A DNA stretch of 64,000 nt from contig NZ_JALNMI010000003.1 of assembly GCF_023156585.1 (NCBI RefSeq), positions 310,001 to 374,000 on the forward strand, given 5' to 3'. This DNA comes from Subsaxibacter sp. CAU 1640 (GTDB taxonomy: Bacteria; Bacteroidota; Bacteroidia; Flavobacteriales; Flavobacteriaceae). The notes beneath the pieces are model-generated. The model had not been told where the DNA came from. It was given only the letters and a program-made list of their open reading frames with translations, and did not search any database. This document shows positions 53,429-60,995 of the stretch, one piece after another (position 1 is the first letter of the stretch; every line of letters begins with the position of its first letter). The position numbers and the translations under genes were made by a program.

Positions 53429-54433
53429 TTAATTGAAGATGCGAACGACGAGCTCCTTGAGTAAATCGCCTTGAGGCACGGCATTGGCACCAACGCCTTT
53501 TCCTTTCACGTCAAAATCACGCAAGGTTGACACGACTGCACTGACCTTTTTCATAGGATAATTTCTGGCCGCAGTGATGTATTCATTCACAAAATACGGA
53601 TTGATTTTTAAGGCCGAAGCCACATTGCGAGGCGACTTATCTGCCAAGCCGTGAAAGTGCAGAAGTTGGGAGAAGAAATTGAACAGTAATGACACGGTCA
53701 CGACCATTGGATTGTCCTTCGGATTATCTGCAAAGTATTTAATGATTTGATGCGCCTTAAGAACATCACGTTCGCCAATGGCTTTGCGCAGCTCAAAATT
53801 GTTATAGTCTTTGCTGATACCGATATTGTCCTCTATATGTTGTGGTGTGATTTGTGTTCCCTTCGGTAGGATGATTTGGAGTTTCTCGAGTTCGTTGTTG
53901 ATTTTACTTAAGTCTGTACCCAAGAATTCCACGAGCATTAATGCTGCTTTTGGTACGATGGTATAACCTTGACCGCTCAAAACCCGACGGATCCAATCGC
54001 CTACTTGGTTTTCGTAAAGTTTTTTACTCTCAAAAACGACGCCAGTTTTCTTGATTTCTTTGTAAAGCGATTTGCGTTTATCGATGGTCTTATATTTATA
54101 ATTGACAACCAAAATTGTGGTAGGCTGTGGCTGCTTTACATAGTCGGCCAACTTCTCAATGGTGCGCGATAAATCTTGAGCTTCTTTGACAATCACCACT
54201 TGATGCTCTGCCATCATTGGATAGCGTTTAGCATTGCTCACGATATCTTCCACAGTGACATCACGACCATATAATACCATTTGGTTAAAACCTTTTTCTT
54301 CTTCGGAAAGTACATTTGCCTCTATATATTGAGAGATGCGATCTATATAATAAGGTTCCTCACCCATCAAAAAGTAAACTGGCTTTAGCTTTTTGTTGTT
54401 GATGTCGTCTATTAAGAGTTTGATGTCGTCCAA
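53429..54433 (-). CDS. holA: DNA polymerase III subunit delta
   Basis: The 334-residue protein starts at TTG (54433), chosen because the family start DDIKLLIDDINNKKLKPVYF is kept in full. Then come the P-loop-like PVYFLMGEEPYYIDRI, VIVKEAQDLSRTIEKL, a central LVEFLGTDLSKINNELEKLQ and the C-terminal helical collar (NPYFVNEYITAARNYP). Delta opens the sliding clamp within the clamp loader. The gene is divergent from the HsdR-N-domain gene (106 bases), a pairing that is common in Bacteroidota as far as I know. Confidence 0.9.
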   Translation of the reverse strand: MDDIKLLIDDINNKKLKPVYFLMGEEPYYIDRISQYIEANVLSEEEKGFNQMVLYGRDVTVEDIVSNAKRYPMMAEHQVVIVKEAQDLSRTIEKLADYVKQPQPTTILVVNYKYKTIDKRKSLYKEIKKTGVVFESKKLYENQVGDWIRRVLSGQGYTIVPKAALMLVEFLGTDLSKINNELEKLQIILPKGTQITPQHIEDNIGISKDYNNFELRKAIGERDVLKAHQIIKYFADNPKDNPMVVTVSLLFNFFSQLLHFHGLADKSPRNVASALKINPYFVNEYITAARNYPMKKVSAVVSTLRDFDVKGKGVGANAVPQGDLLKELVVRIFN

Positions 54434-54539
54434 AGGAAAAAAATTTCAATTTAAAAATCCCAAATCCCAAATCGAAAAAGTATTGGAATTTGGTACTTGA
54501 GATTTGTTATTTTCTATAGAAAATCAGTAATTTCGATGA

Positions 54540-54989
54540 ATGCAGCCACTCAATTTCCCGAAGTTTCAGTTTCGATTCAAAAATAGCGAAAATAAAATAT
54601 CTATTTTCGATGAGATTCGTAAAAAATTTGTGGTACTCCAGCCCGAAGAATGGGTGCGCCAGCATACTGTCCATTACTTGATGACTGTTAAGAATTATCC
54701 CAAAACATTGATCAATGTAGAAAAAGAATTGACCATCAACGGATTGAAAAAACGCTATGATGTGGTGGTTTTTAATACAGATGGCAGTATACATTTGATT
54801 GTGGAATGTAAGGCACCGCAAATTACCATAGATCAAACCACCTTTGACCAAGTGGCGCGTTATAACCTGTCTTTAAACGCTAGTTATCTAATGATCACCA
54901 ACGGACTGCATCATTATTTTTGTTTGATGGATTTTGAGAATGAACGTTATCAGTTTTTGAAGGACATTCCTGTTTATAGTAGGCAGTAG
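54540..54989 (+). CDS. Solo HsdR N-terminal (type I restriction) nuclease-like domain protein
   Basis: The 149-residue protein has the PD-(D/E)XK features of the type I restriction enzyme R-subunit N-terminal domain: KKRYDVVVFNTDGSIHLIVE then CKAPQITIDQTTFDQVARYN, and KYLMITNGLHHYF-like YLMITNGLHHYFCLMDFENE. No helicase or methylase genes are near, so it is not a complete restriction system. The domain alone next to holA recurs in this phylum and may have a DNA-related housekeeping role. Start chosen at 54540; an out-of-frame ATG lies 4 bases upstream. Confidence 0.85.
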   Translation: MQPLNFPKFQFRFKNSENKISIFDEIRKKFVVLQPEEWVRQHTVHYLMTVKNYPKTLINVEKELTINGLKKRYDVVVFNTDGSIHLIVECKAPQITIDQTTFDQVARYNLSLNASYLMITNGLHHYFCLMDFENERYQFLKDIPVYSRQ

Positions 54990-55094
54990 CAGTGGTCAGT
55001 GTTCAGTATTCAGTATTCGATATAAAGATATAAATACCTTACTTTTGAAATGTGGAAGTTTGAACTTTAAACCCAAAACTTTGAATAGTTATAT

Positions 55095-56081
55095 TTGAAA
55101 GTAGCCGTAGTTATATTGAATTGGAACGGAAAGCAATTGCTGGAGCAGTTTTTGCCTTCTGTTGTCGCATATTCTCAAGATGCTGATATTTATGTGGCGG
55201 ACAATGCTTCTACTGATGATTCGGTGTCATTTGTGAAAGCAAATTTTCCATCGGTTTATGTGATTCAGAATAAAGTCAATGGTGGCTATGCCAAAGGATA
55301 TAACGATGCTTTGAGGCAAATAAAAGCCGATGCTTTTTGTCTTTTGAACAGTGATGTTGAAGTGACAGAACACTGGTTGCAGCCGATAATTTCCACTTTT
55401 GATAAGTATCCAAATATAGCGATCATTCAACCAAAACTTCTCGATTACAAGCGAAGAGATTATTATGAATATGCTGGCGCAGCTGGTGGATTTATAGATA
55501 AGTATGGCTATCCTTATTGCAGAGGACGCATTTTTGACACCGTTGAGCGCGATGAAGATCAATATAATGATGCTGATATTTTTTGGGCATCTGGAGCTTG
55601 TTTATTTATAAGGAGTCACATCTTTCAACAATTGAATGGCTTTGATGAATCATTTTTCGCACATATGGAAGAAATAGATGTGTGTTGGAGAGTTCACAAC
55701 CTTGGATACGCTATTAGGTATGTACAAGATTGTGTTGTTTATCACGTGGGAGGCGCTACCTTAAAAAACAGTAATCCGAAGAAAACATTCCTCAATTTTA
55801 GAAATAGCCTTTTCACCTTGACTAAAAATGCTGGTGGAAACCTGTTCAGTTTAATATTGGTTCGATTGCTTCTGGATGGTTTGGCAGCGCTCAAATTCTT
55901 AATAGAATTTAAATTCTTTCACATTCTTGCCATCCTCAAAGCGCACTTTAGTTTTTACAGTCACTTACCTCGTTTATTGAAACAAAGAAAACAGCTTGAA
56001 AACAGTTACAATTATTATCAAATCAGTTCAATTGTTTGGACTTACTTCGTCCGAAAACGCAAGGAATTCAATTGTTTATAA
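55095..56081 (+). CDS. Family 2 glycosyltransferase
   Basis: The 328-residue protein begins at a TTG (55095), giving the family start KVAVVILNWNGKQLLEQFLP. It has VADNASTDDSVSFVKANFP, GGYAKGYNDALRQ, the metal-binding LLNSDVEV and ASGACLFIRSHIFQQLNGFD with MEEIDVCWRVHNLGY, as in rhamnosyl- and related GT2 enzymes. A hydrophobic stretch near residues 255-275 (FSLILVRLLLDGLAALKFLI) suggests membrane association. It probably adds a sugar to a cell-surface glycan. The donor and acceptor are unknown. Confidence 0.88.
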   Translation: MKVAVVILNWNGKQLLEQFLPSVVAYSQDADIYVADNASTDDSVSFVKANFPSVYVIQNKVNGGYAKGYNDALRQIKADAFCLLNSDVEVTEHWLQPIISTFDKYPNIAIIQPKLLDYKRRDYYEYAGAAGGFIDKYGYPYCRGRIFDTVERDEDQYNDADIFWASGACLFIRSHIFQQLNGFDESFFAHMEEIDVCWRVHNLGYAIRYVQDCVVYHVGGATLKNSNPKKTFLNFRNSLFTLTKNAGGNLFSLILVRLLLDGLAALKFLIEFKFFHILAILKAHFSFYSHLPRLLKQRKQLENSYNYYQISSIVWTYFVRKRKEFNCL

Positions 56082-56130
56082 AAAGTGTTAAATTTTTTGT
56101 TAATAGATAGCCAAGCAATCCTTTTTTGTA

Positions 56131-56138
56131 TAATTTTG
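56131..56138 (+). promoter_or_regulatory. -7 box of the OmpA lipoprotein gene
   Basis: TAATTTTG matches TAnnTTTG; 36 bases before the start codon. No TTG lies at the usual -33 distance. Confidence 0.35.
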
Positions 56139-56174
56139 AAATGTTAAATTTTAAATTATTTAATCACGACAACT

Positions 56175-57035
56175 ATGAAAAAACTAATGTTATTAAGCGT
56201 GTTTTCAATGTTCATATTGAGCTCTTGCGTATCTAAAAAACAGTACGCTGAACTTGAGGCAAAACAAAAAGAAACACAAGATTTATTGAACTCCGCAACT
56301 GTTAAATTAAATAGTTGTTTGGCCGACAAAGCTGCCGCAGATGCGAGAGTAGCTGGTTTGCAAGAACAATTGTCAGATTTGCGTAAAACAAACCAAGATT
56401 TGATTGATACTAAAGGTAACTTGACCACTTTGACTCAAAAAGGTGCTGAAAACCTAGAAAAATCACTTGAAAGCTTGAAAGAAAAAGATTTGAAAATTAC
56501 ACGTTTGCAAGATGCATTGACTCGTAAAGACAGTGTGACTTTGGCAATCGTTACAAGTTTGAAGCGTGAAGTTGGAATCAACGATCCAGACATTCAAATC
56601 AATGTTGAAAAAGGTGTGGTTTATATCTCAATCGCTGACAAATTGTTATTCCAAAGTGGTAGCTACAATGTTACAAGCAAAGCAAGAGAAGTTTTGGCTA
56701 AAGTGGCAAAAGTAGTTAACAGCAAACCTGATTTTGAATGTATGGTAGAAGGTCATACCGACACTGTACCTTACAAAAGCGGTGTATTGTTAGACAACTG
56801 GGATTTGAGTGTGAAGCGTGCGACATCTATTGTAAGAGTTTTGGAAGATTTAGGTGTTCCATCTAAACAATTGGTGGCTGCAGGACGTGGCGAATATGTG
56901 CCATTGGTATCTAACGACACTGCCGAAAACAGAGCTACTAACAGAAGAACTCGTATTTTAGTATTACCTAAAATTGATCAGTTCTACGAAATGGTAGAAA
57001 AAGAAATGAAAAACCTTTCAGAAGGAAAAAAATAA
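56175..57035 (+). CDS. OmpA-family peptidoglycan-binding lipoprotein
   Basis: The 286-residue protein has a lipoprotein signal (FILSSCVSKKQY, Cys18), a long coiled coil at about 22-115 (AELEAKQKETQDLLNSATVK) and an OmpA C-terminal domain at about 135-270 with VYISIADKLLFQSGSYNV, MVEGHTDTVPYKSG and NRATNRRTRILV. The Asp and Arg that bind diaminopimelate in peptidoglycan are present in these motifs. It probably links the outer membrane to the cell wall, like Pal. It is a single-gene unit with its own terminator. Confidence 0.93.
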   Translation: MKKLMLLSVFSMFILSSCVSKKQYAELEAKQKETQDLLNSATVKLNSCLADKAAADARVAGLQEQLSDLRKTNQDLIDTKGNLTTLTQKGAENLEKSLESLKEKDLKITRLQDALTRKDSVTLAIVTSLKREVGINDPDIQINVEKGVVYISIADKLLFQSGSYNVTSKAREVLAKVAKVVNSKPDFECMVEGHTDTVPYKSGVLLDNWDLSVKRATSIVRVLEDLGVPSKQLVAAGRGEYVPLVSNDTAENRATNRRTRILVLPKIDQFYEMVEKEMKNLSEGKK

Positions 57036-57059
57036 TAAGCTTTTATAAAGCGTATTTTG

Positions 57060-57087
57060 AGCCCAATCGCACTGATTGGGCTTTTTT
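57060..57087 (+). terminator. Intrinsic terminator of the OmpA lipoprotein gene
   Basis: GCCCAATC (57061-57068) and GATTGGGC (57074-57081) form a perfect 8-base stem with a 5-base loop, followed by six T. Confidence 0.9.
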
Positions 57088-57170
57088 ATTTCCCAAATCC
57101 AAACAAAAACTTAAATGATTTTACCATTTAAATTATCCAACGGATATTTGCAGCTTCAAAATAACCAATC

Positions 57171-58313
57171 GTGAGCGAACATCATAAACAACGCATTTCC
57201 TTAAGTCTATTTTTCCTGCTTTCCGGCTTTTGTTTCGCTACTTGGGCCGCAAGGATTCCTACCATCAAAGATTTGTTCAGTTTGAACGAAGCAGAATTAG
57301 GAAATGTATTGCTGACATTGCCCATAAGTTCATTGATGGGCTTGCCACTCTCTGGTTGGTTAGTAGCGAAATTCGATAGCAGAAAGCCTTTGATTGTATC
57401 CTTTGTATTGTTGAATATTGCGTTGGCACTCATTGGTCTTTCAAATTCCATATTGATGCTGGTTGTTGCTGTGTTTATATTTTCATTTTGTATGCGAATA
57501 CTCAATATTGCTATGAATACGCAATCCATCAGCGTCCAGAAAAGTTTTGTCAGAAAGATTATTGGGTCGTTTCACGGACTTTGGAGTTCTGGTGGATTGA
57601 TAGGCGTTATTTTCTCAACCTTTATGGTTAAATATGGTGTGAGCTTGCAAAACCATACTTTGATTGCAGCTTCGTTTTCATTGATTGTTGGGTTGATTGC
57701 TTATCCTTTACTTTTGAAAAATGACAGAGCTGCAGAAGGCAACAAGCTTCAATTACGAAAGCCAGACAGGCAGATTGTACTTCTTGGAGTTTTGGTGTTC
57801 TTTGCTGCTGTTTGTGAAGGAGGAATTTTCGATTGGAGCGGTGTGTACTTCAAGGAGGTCGTTAAGGAAGATTTATTTACACTCGGCTATCTTATTTTTA
57901 TGGTCTTTATGGCGCTCTCCAGATTCTTTTCAGATGTATTGATTGAAAAATTAGGGATGAAACGAATGTATATCATAAGTTCATCATTTATTTCGGTCGG
58001 TATAACTTCGCTGATATTATTCCCATATTTTTGGCCTTCCATTGTGGCATTGAGCATTACAGGTTTAGGTGTCGCAGCTATTTTCCCGATGACGTTTATG
58101 CTAGCTGGAACATCTAAAAAATATTCGGCAGGTATGGCCATTTCCATTGTCGCAACTTATGCAATTGTTGGAATGTTAATTGGTCCACCACTCATAGGCT
58201 ACATTGCCCACGCTTTTAACTTAAAAATTGCCTTTATAATTTTCTTGATTTCAGGGTTGATGTTGATTCCTGTATCTCAATTGTTTTTCAAGAGACAAGC
58301 AGATACAGCCTAG
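57171..58313 (+). CDS. MFS transporter
   Basis: The 380-residue protein begins at GTG and has twelve membrane segments. MFS features include GFCFATWAARIPTIKD near residue 20, AELGNVLLTLPISSLMGLPL, the loop 2-3 GWLVAKFDSRKPLI motif, and FHGLWSSGGLIGVIFSTFMV. The N-terminal motif is like that of the YbjJ group of putative small-molecule exporters. The substrate is unknown. Its stop overlaps the stop of the convergent YrdC-like gene (CTAG shared). Confidence 0.88.
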   Translation: MSEHHKQRISLSLFFLLSGFCFATWAARIPTIKDLFSLNEAELGNVLLTLPISSLMGLPLSGWLVAKFDSRKPLIVSFVLLNIALALIGLSNSILMLVVAVFIFSFCMRILNIAMNTQSISVQKSFVRKIIGSFHGLWSSGGLIGVIFSTFMVKYGVSLQNHTLIAASFSLIVGLIAYPLLLKNDRAAEGNKLQLRKPDRQIVLLGVLVFFAAVCEGGIFDWSGVYFKEVVKEDLFTLGYLIFMVFMALSRFFSDVLIEKLGMKRMYIISSSFISVGITSLILFPYFWPSIVALSITGLGVAAIFPMTFMLAGTSKKYSAGMAISIVATYAIVGMLIGPPLIGYIAHAFNLKIAFIIFLISGLMLIPVSQLFFKRQADTA

Positions 58314-58930
58314 AAGATTTCCAAACTCCCCTTGCCTTCCCTGACTATCACAGGCTGCTCTTCTGATAAGTCGATAACGGTTGAGGCTTGGTTATCTCCA
58401 TAGCCACCATCGATGACCAAATCGACAAGATTATCCCATTTTTCATAAATGAGTTCTGGGTCTGTGGTGTATTCAATTATCTCATCTTCATCACGAATGG
58501 ATGTCGAGATAATAGGATTACCCAATTGACGTACAATTTCCAACGCAATGTTGTTATTAGGAACACGAATACCTACAGTTTTTTTCTTCTTAAATGGATG
58601 AGGCAAAGAGCTGGCGCCCGGTAAAATGAATGTGTATGGTCCTGGTAAGGCACGCTTCAAAATCTTGAAAGTTGATGTGTCGATTTGTTTTACGTAATCA
58701 CTCAAATTACTCAAATCGTGACAAACAAAGGAAAAATTGGATTTTTCAAGTTTCACGCCTTTGATCAAAGCAACACGCTCCAAGGCTTTCATATTGGTAA
58801 TATCGCAACCCAAACCGTAAACCGTATCCGTAGGGTAAATAATCAATCCGCCTTTTCTCAAGACATCAATTACTTTTTTTATTTCCTTCGGATTTGGATT
58901 CTCTTCGTAAATTCTGATAAAATCGGCCAT
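58310..58930 (-). CDS. YrdC/Sua5/YciO-family L-threonylcarbamoyladenylate synthase-like protein
   Basis: I chose the ATG at 58930 (206 residues); a TTG at 58948 would add six residues. The YrdC fold is seen in KGGLIIYPTDTVYGLGCDIT, SLSDYVKQIDTSTFKILK-like NLSDYVKQIDTSTFKILKRA, PGPYTFILPGASSLP, VGIRVPNNNIALEIVRQLG and STVIDLSEEQPVIVREGKG. The K..R...T..S/N type binding site of Sua5/YrdC (t6A synthesis) appears partly kept, with PISSTS-like PIISTSIRDED. It resembles YciO more than TsaC, so a role in t6A is possible but not certain. Confidence 0.83.
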   Translation of the reverse strand: MADFIRIYEENPNPKEIKKVIDVLRKGGLIIYPTDTVYGLGCDITNMKALERVALIKGVKLEKSNFSFVCHDLSNLSDYVKQIDTSTFKILKRALPGPYTFILPGASSLPHPFKKKKTVGIRVPNNNIALEIVRQLGNPIISTSIRDEDEIIEYTTDPELIYEKWDNLVDLVIDGGYGDNQASTVIDLSEEQPVIVREGKGSLEIF

Positions 58931-59031
58931 AGCATTCGTATTGAACAATACACCTACAAAGTAATCAATATTTTTAATACCTTCAGAACTTATTTAAGTG
59001 AAATTGGTGATATCAAAGTGTTTTCGGCATA

Positions 59032-59046
59032 AGATTGTAACAATCT
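59032..59046. promoter_or_regulatory. Short perfect palindrome in a divergent promoter region
   Basis: AGATTG-TAA-CAATCT is a 6-base inverted repeat in the gap between the YrdC-like gene and the retropepsin-like gene, 24 bases ahead of the latter's start. It could be an operator or simply chance. Confidence 0.3.
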
Positions 59047-59069
59047 CAAAATTATACAGTCTTAATACT

Positions 59070-60029
59070 ATGAGACCTTTACCAACCTTTCTGTGCTTCT
59101 TTCTTATTTCGACGAGTCTGTTTTCCAACGATTTATTGGACAATATTGTTTTTTCAAAAGCAGAAATTGTCAATGAATACACGACACGTATTCCTTTTAA
59201 ATTGATCGATCATCTCATTGTTGTTGAAGCTGAACTTTTAGACAAAAAAGGCAATTTTATCATAGATACTGGCTCTGAATCCTTGATTTTGAATAAGATT
59301 CATTTTGAGTCCTATAATCCTTATTACAAGAAATCAAAAGAAACTTCGGGCGTATTGAATACTGTGGACAATCCGCTGGAACGTCAGTTGAAGGAGTTTG
59401 TGATTAAAAATTTGGTTCTCACCAATAAAACATCAGATATCATTGATTTATCTCATATCGAAAAGACAAAAAAAATGAATCTTTTGGGAATCATTGGATT
59501 CAATGTCTTAAAGGATTATGAAATTTTTATTGATATGTACCTGAATCAGATTACGCTGTCAAAAGTAGATTCAAAAGGCAATACTTTAGATGAACATATT
59601 TATCTGGAAACGATTGTAGATAGTGTCGATTTCAAACTGAAAAACCATACCATTGTGCTCGATACTTATGTGGACAAACACAAATTGAGTTTCGGTCTCG
59701 ACACTGCTGCCGAATACAACCAAATAAATAAACGCTTGAACAAGAAGGTTTTGAAATTTTTCTATCCGATGCGACATCTAGAGTTAAGCGATGCCAGCGG
59801 TCACACGGTTGAAGTTTTGGCAGGGAAATTGTACAGGGTAAAATTGAGCGACAGCATATTTTTTGCACCAATGGAAACGGTCTTGAGTAACCTGAATAAT
59901 CTGAACGAAGCATTTGGAACGTCATTGGATGGAATTTTGGGTTACGAATTTTTCAAACAAAAAAGAACCATCATCAATTATCAAAAACAAAAGCTTTATT
60001 TTGTAAATTATCCTATAGTTAGAAATTGA
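59070..60029 (+). CDS. Retropepsin-like aspartyl protease family protein
   Basis: I chose the ATG at 59070 (319 residues), which gives a signal peptide (LPTFLCFFLISTSLFSN); the GTG at 58998 would put 24 non-signal residues before it. The protein has two aspartyl motifs: NFIIDTGSESLILNKIHF near residue 66 and SFGLDTAAEYNQINKRL near 209. These fit two pepsin-like halves, or a single chain of the retropepsin fold. The second motif has DTA in place of DTG. The C-terminal LDGILGYEFFKQKRTIINY matches bacterial members. It is exported to the periplasm or beyond. Stop overlaps the next start (TTGA). Confidence 0.82.
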   Translation: MRPLPTFLCFFLISTSLFSNDLLDNIVFSKAEIVNEYTTRIPFKLIDHLIVVEAELLDKKGNFIIDTGSESLILNKIHFESYNPYYKKSKETSGVLNTVDNPLERQLKEFVIKNLVLTNKTSDIIDLSHIEKTKKMNLLGIIGFNVLKDYEIFIDMYLNQITLSKVDSKGNTLDEHIYLETIVDSVDFKLKNHTIVLDTYVDKHKLSFGLDTAAEYNQINKRLNKKVLKFFYPMRHLELSDASGHTVEVLAGKLYRVKLSDSIFFAPMETVLSNLNNLNEAFGTSLDGILGYEFFKQKRTIINYQKQKLYFVNYPIVRN

Positions 60030-60994
60030 AAAGCTTCATAAAACATACCATCCTATTCGTGTTTTTAGTGACAAACACATTGGTTTTCTCTCAAAAAGAG
60101 AATCTAAAAGGTTATTATATTGAAGGAGGCGAGGTGGTTTTTATCTTTAAAGAAAGTGATTACAAAAAAGTGACCAGCGACACTAGTGGTCACCAAGAAT
60201 CTCTATTTGATATTACAGTTGAAACGGTTGCTGTTTCAGGCAATTTCAATAATTGGTCTAAAGATGCCTGGCCAATGAAAAAAATTGATGAACATACGTA
60301 CCAATTAAGAAAGCATCTCGATGATTTTATGGGTGAGTTCTCTTGGGATTTCAAATTTATCATCAATAATGATTACTGGGCAGAACCTACTCATAAAGAC
60401 CCAAATATTGGTTGGGCCGTGAAAGACAACAGCAATTTGCACGTTTATAATTTGAAGCTTTATACTGCGTTCCCAGATGAAAATGGCAATGTCAGGTTCC
60501 GATTGAGAGGTTATGAAAATGCTGAAAAAGTAATTGTTACTGGCACATTCAATCGATGGAATGAAGACCTATTCAGGATGTATAAGATCGAAAACGGATG
60601 GGAAATCATTCTAAAACTGGCTCCAAACGACTACCAATATAAGTTTATAGTTGATGGCAATTGGATGGAAGATCCAACCAATCCTGATAAGGTTTTCAAT
60701 GAATTTGGAGGTTACAACTCTCACATCGATGTCAAAAAAATGACAACCTTTCAGTTGAAAGGTTATAATGATGCCAATAAGGTGATTTTGGCTGGAAGCT
60801 TTAACGATTGGGACGAAAAAGAGTTGAGAATGCAAAAAACTTCAGAAGGTATCTGGGAATATTCTCTGCCATTGTCAGGTGGCAAGCATCATTATAAATT
60901 TATCGTTGATGGCAAATGGATTGTGGACCCAAACAATACTGTCAAGGAATATGATGGTTATGGTCACATCAATTCTGTATGTATGGTAAGGTAG
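60026..60994 (+). CDS. Secreted protein with three CBM48/AMPK-type glycogen-binding-like domains
   Basis: The TTG start overlaps the preceding stop and gives a signal peptide (ILFVFLVTNTLVFSQ). The 322-residue product holds three copies of the E-set domain: VAVSGNFNNWSKDAWPMKKI, KVIVTGTFNRWNEDLFRMYK and VILAGSFNDWDEKELRMQK, each followed by a WDFKFIINNDYW- or YKFIVDGNWMEDP-type strand. These are the CBM48/AMPK1-CBM pattern. No catalytic domain is attached. It may bind alpha-glucan or act as a structural protein in the periplasm. It is co-transcribed with the retropepsin-like gene. Confidence 0.85.
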   Translation: MKSFIKHTILFVFLVTNTLVFSQKENLKGYYIEGGEVVFIFKESDYKKVTSDTSGHQESLFDITVETVAVSGNFNNWSKDAWPMKKIDEHTYQLRKHLDDFMGEFSWDFKFIINNDYWAEPTHKDPNIGWAVKDNSNLHVYNLKLYTAFPDENGNVRFRLRGYENAEKVIVTGTFNRWNEDLFRMYKIENGWEIILKLAPNDYQYKFIVDGNWMEDPTNPDKVFNEFGGYNSHIDVKKMTTFQLKGYNDANKVILAGSFNDWDEKELRMQKTSEGIWEYSLPLSGGKHHYKFIVDGKWIVDPNNTVKEYDGYGHINSVCMVR

Positions 60995-60995
60995 C

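Noticed and set aside
54540-54989. A type I restriction-modification system.
   Set aside because: Only the N-terminal nuclease-like domain is present; no HsdM, HsdS or helicase part exists in the window.
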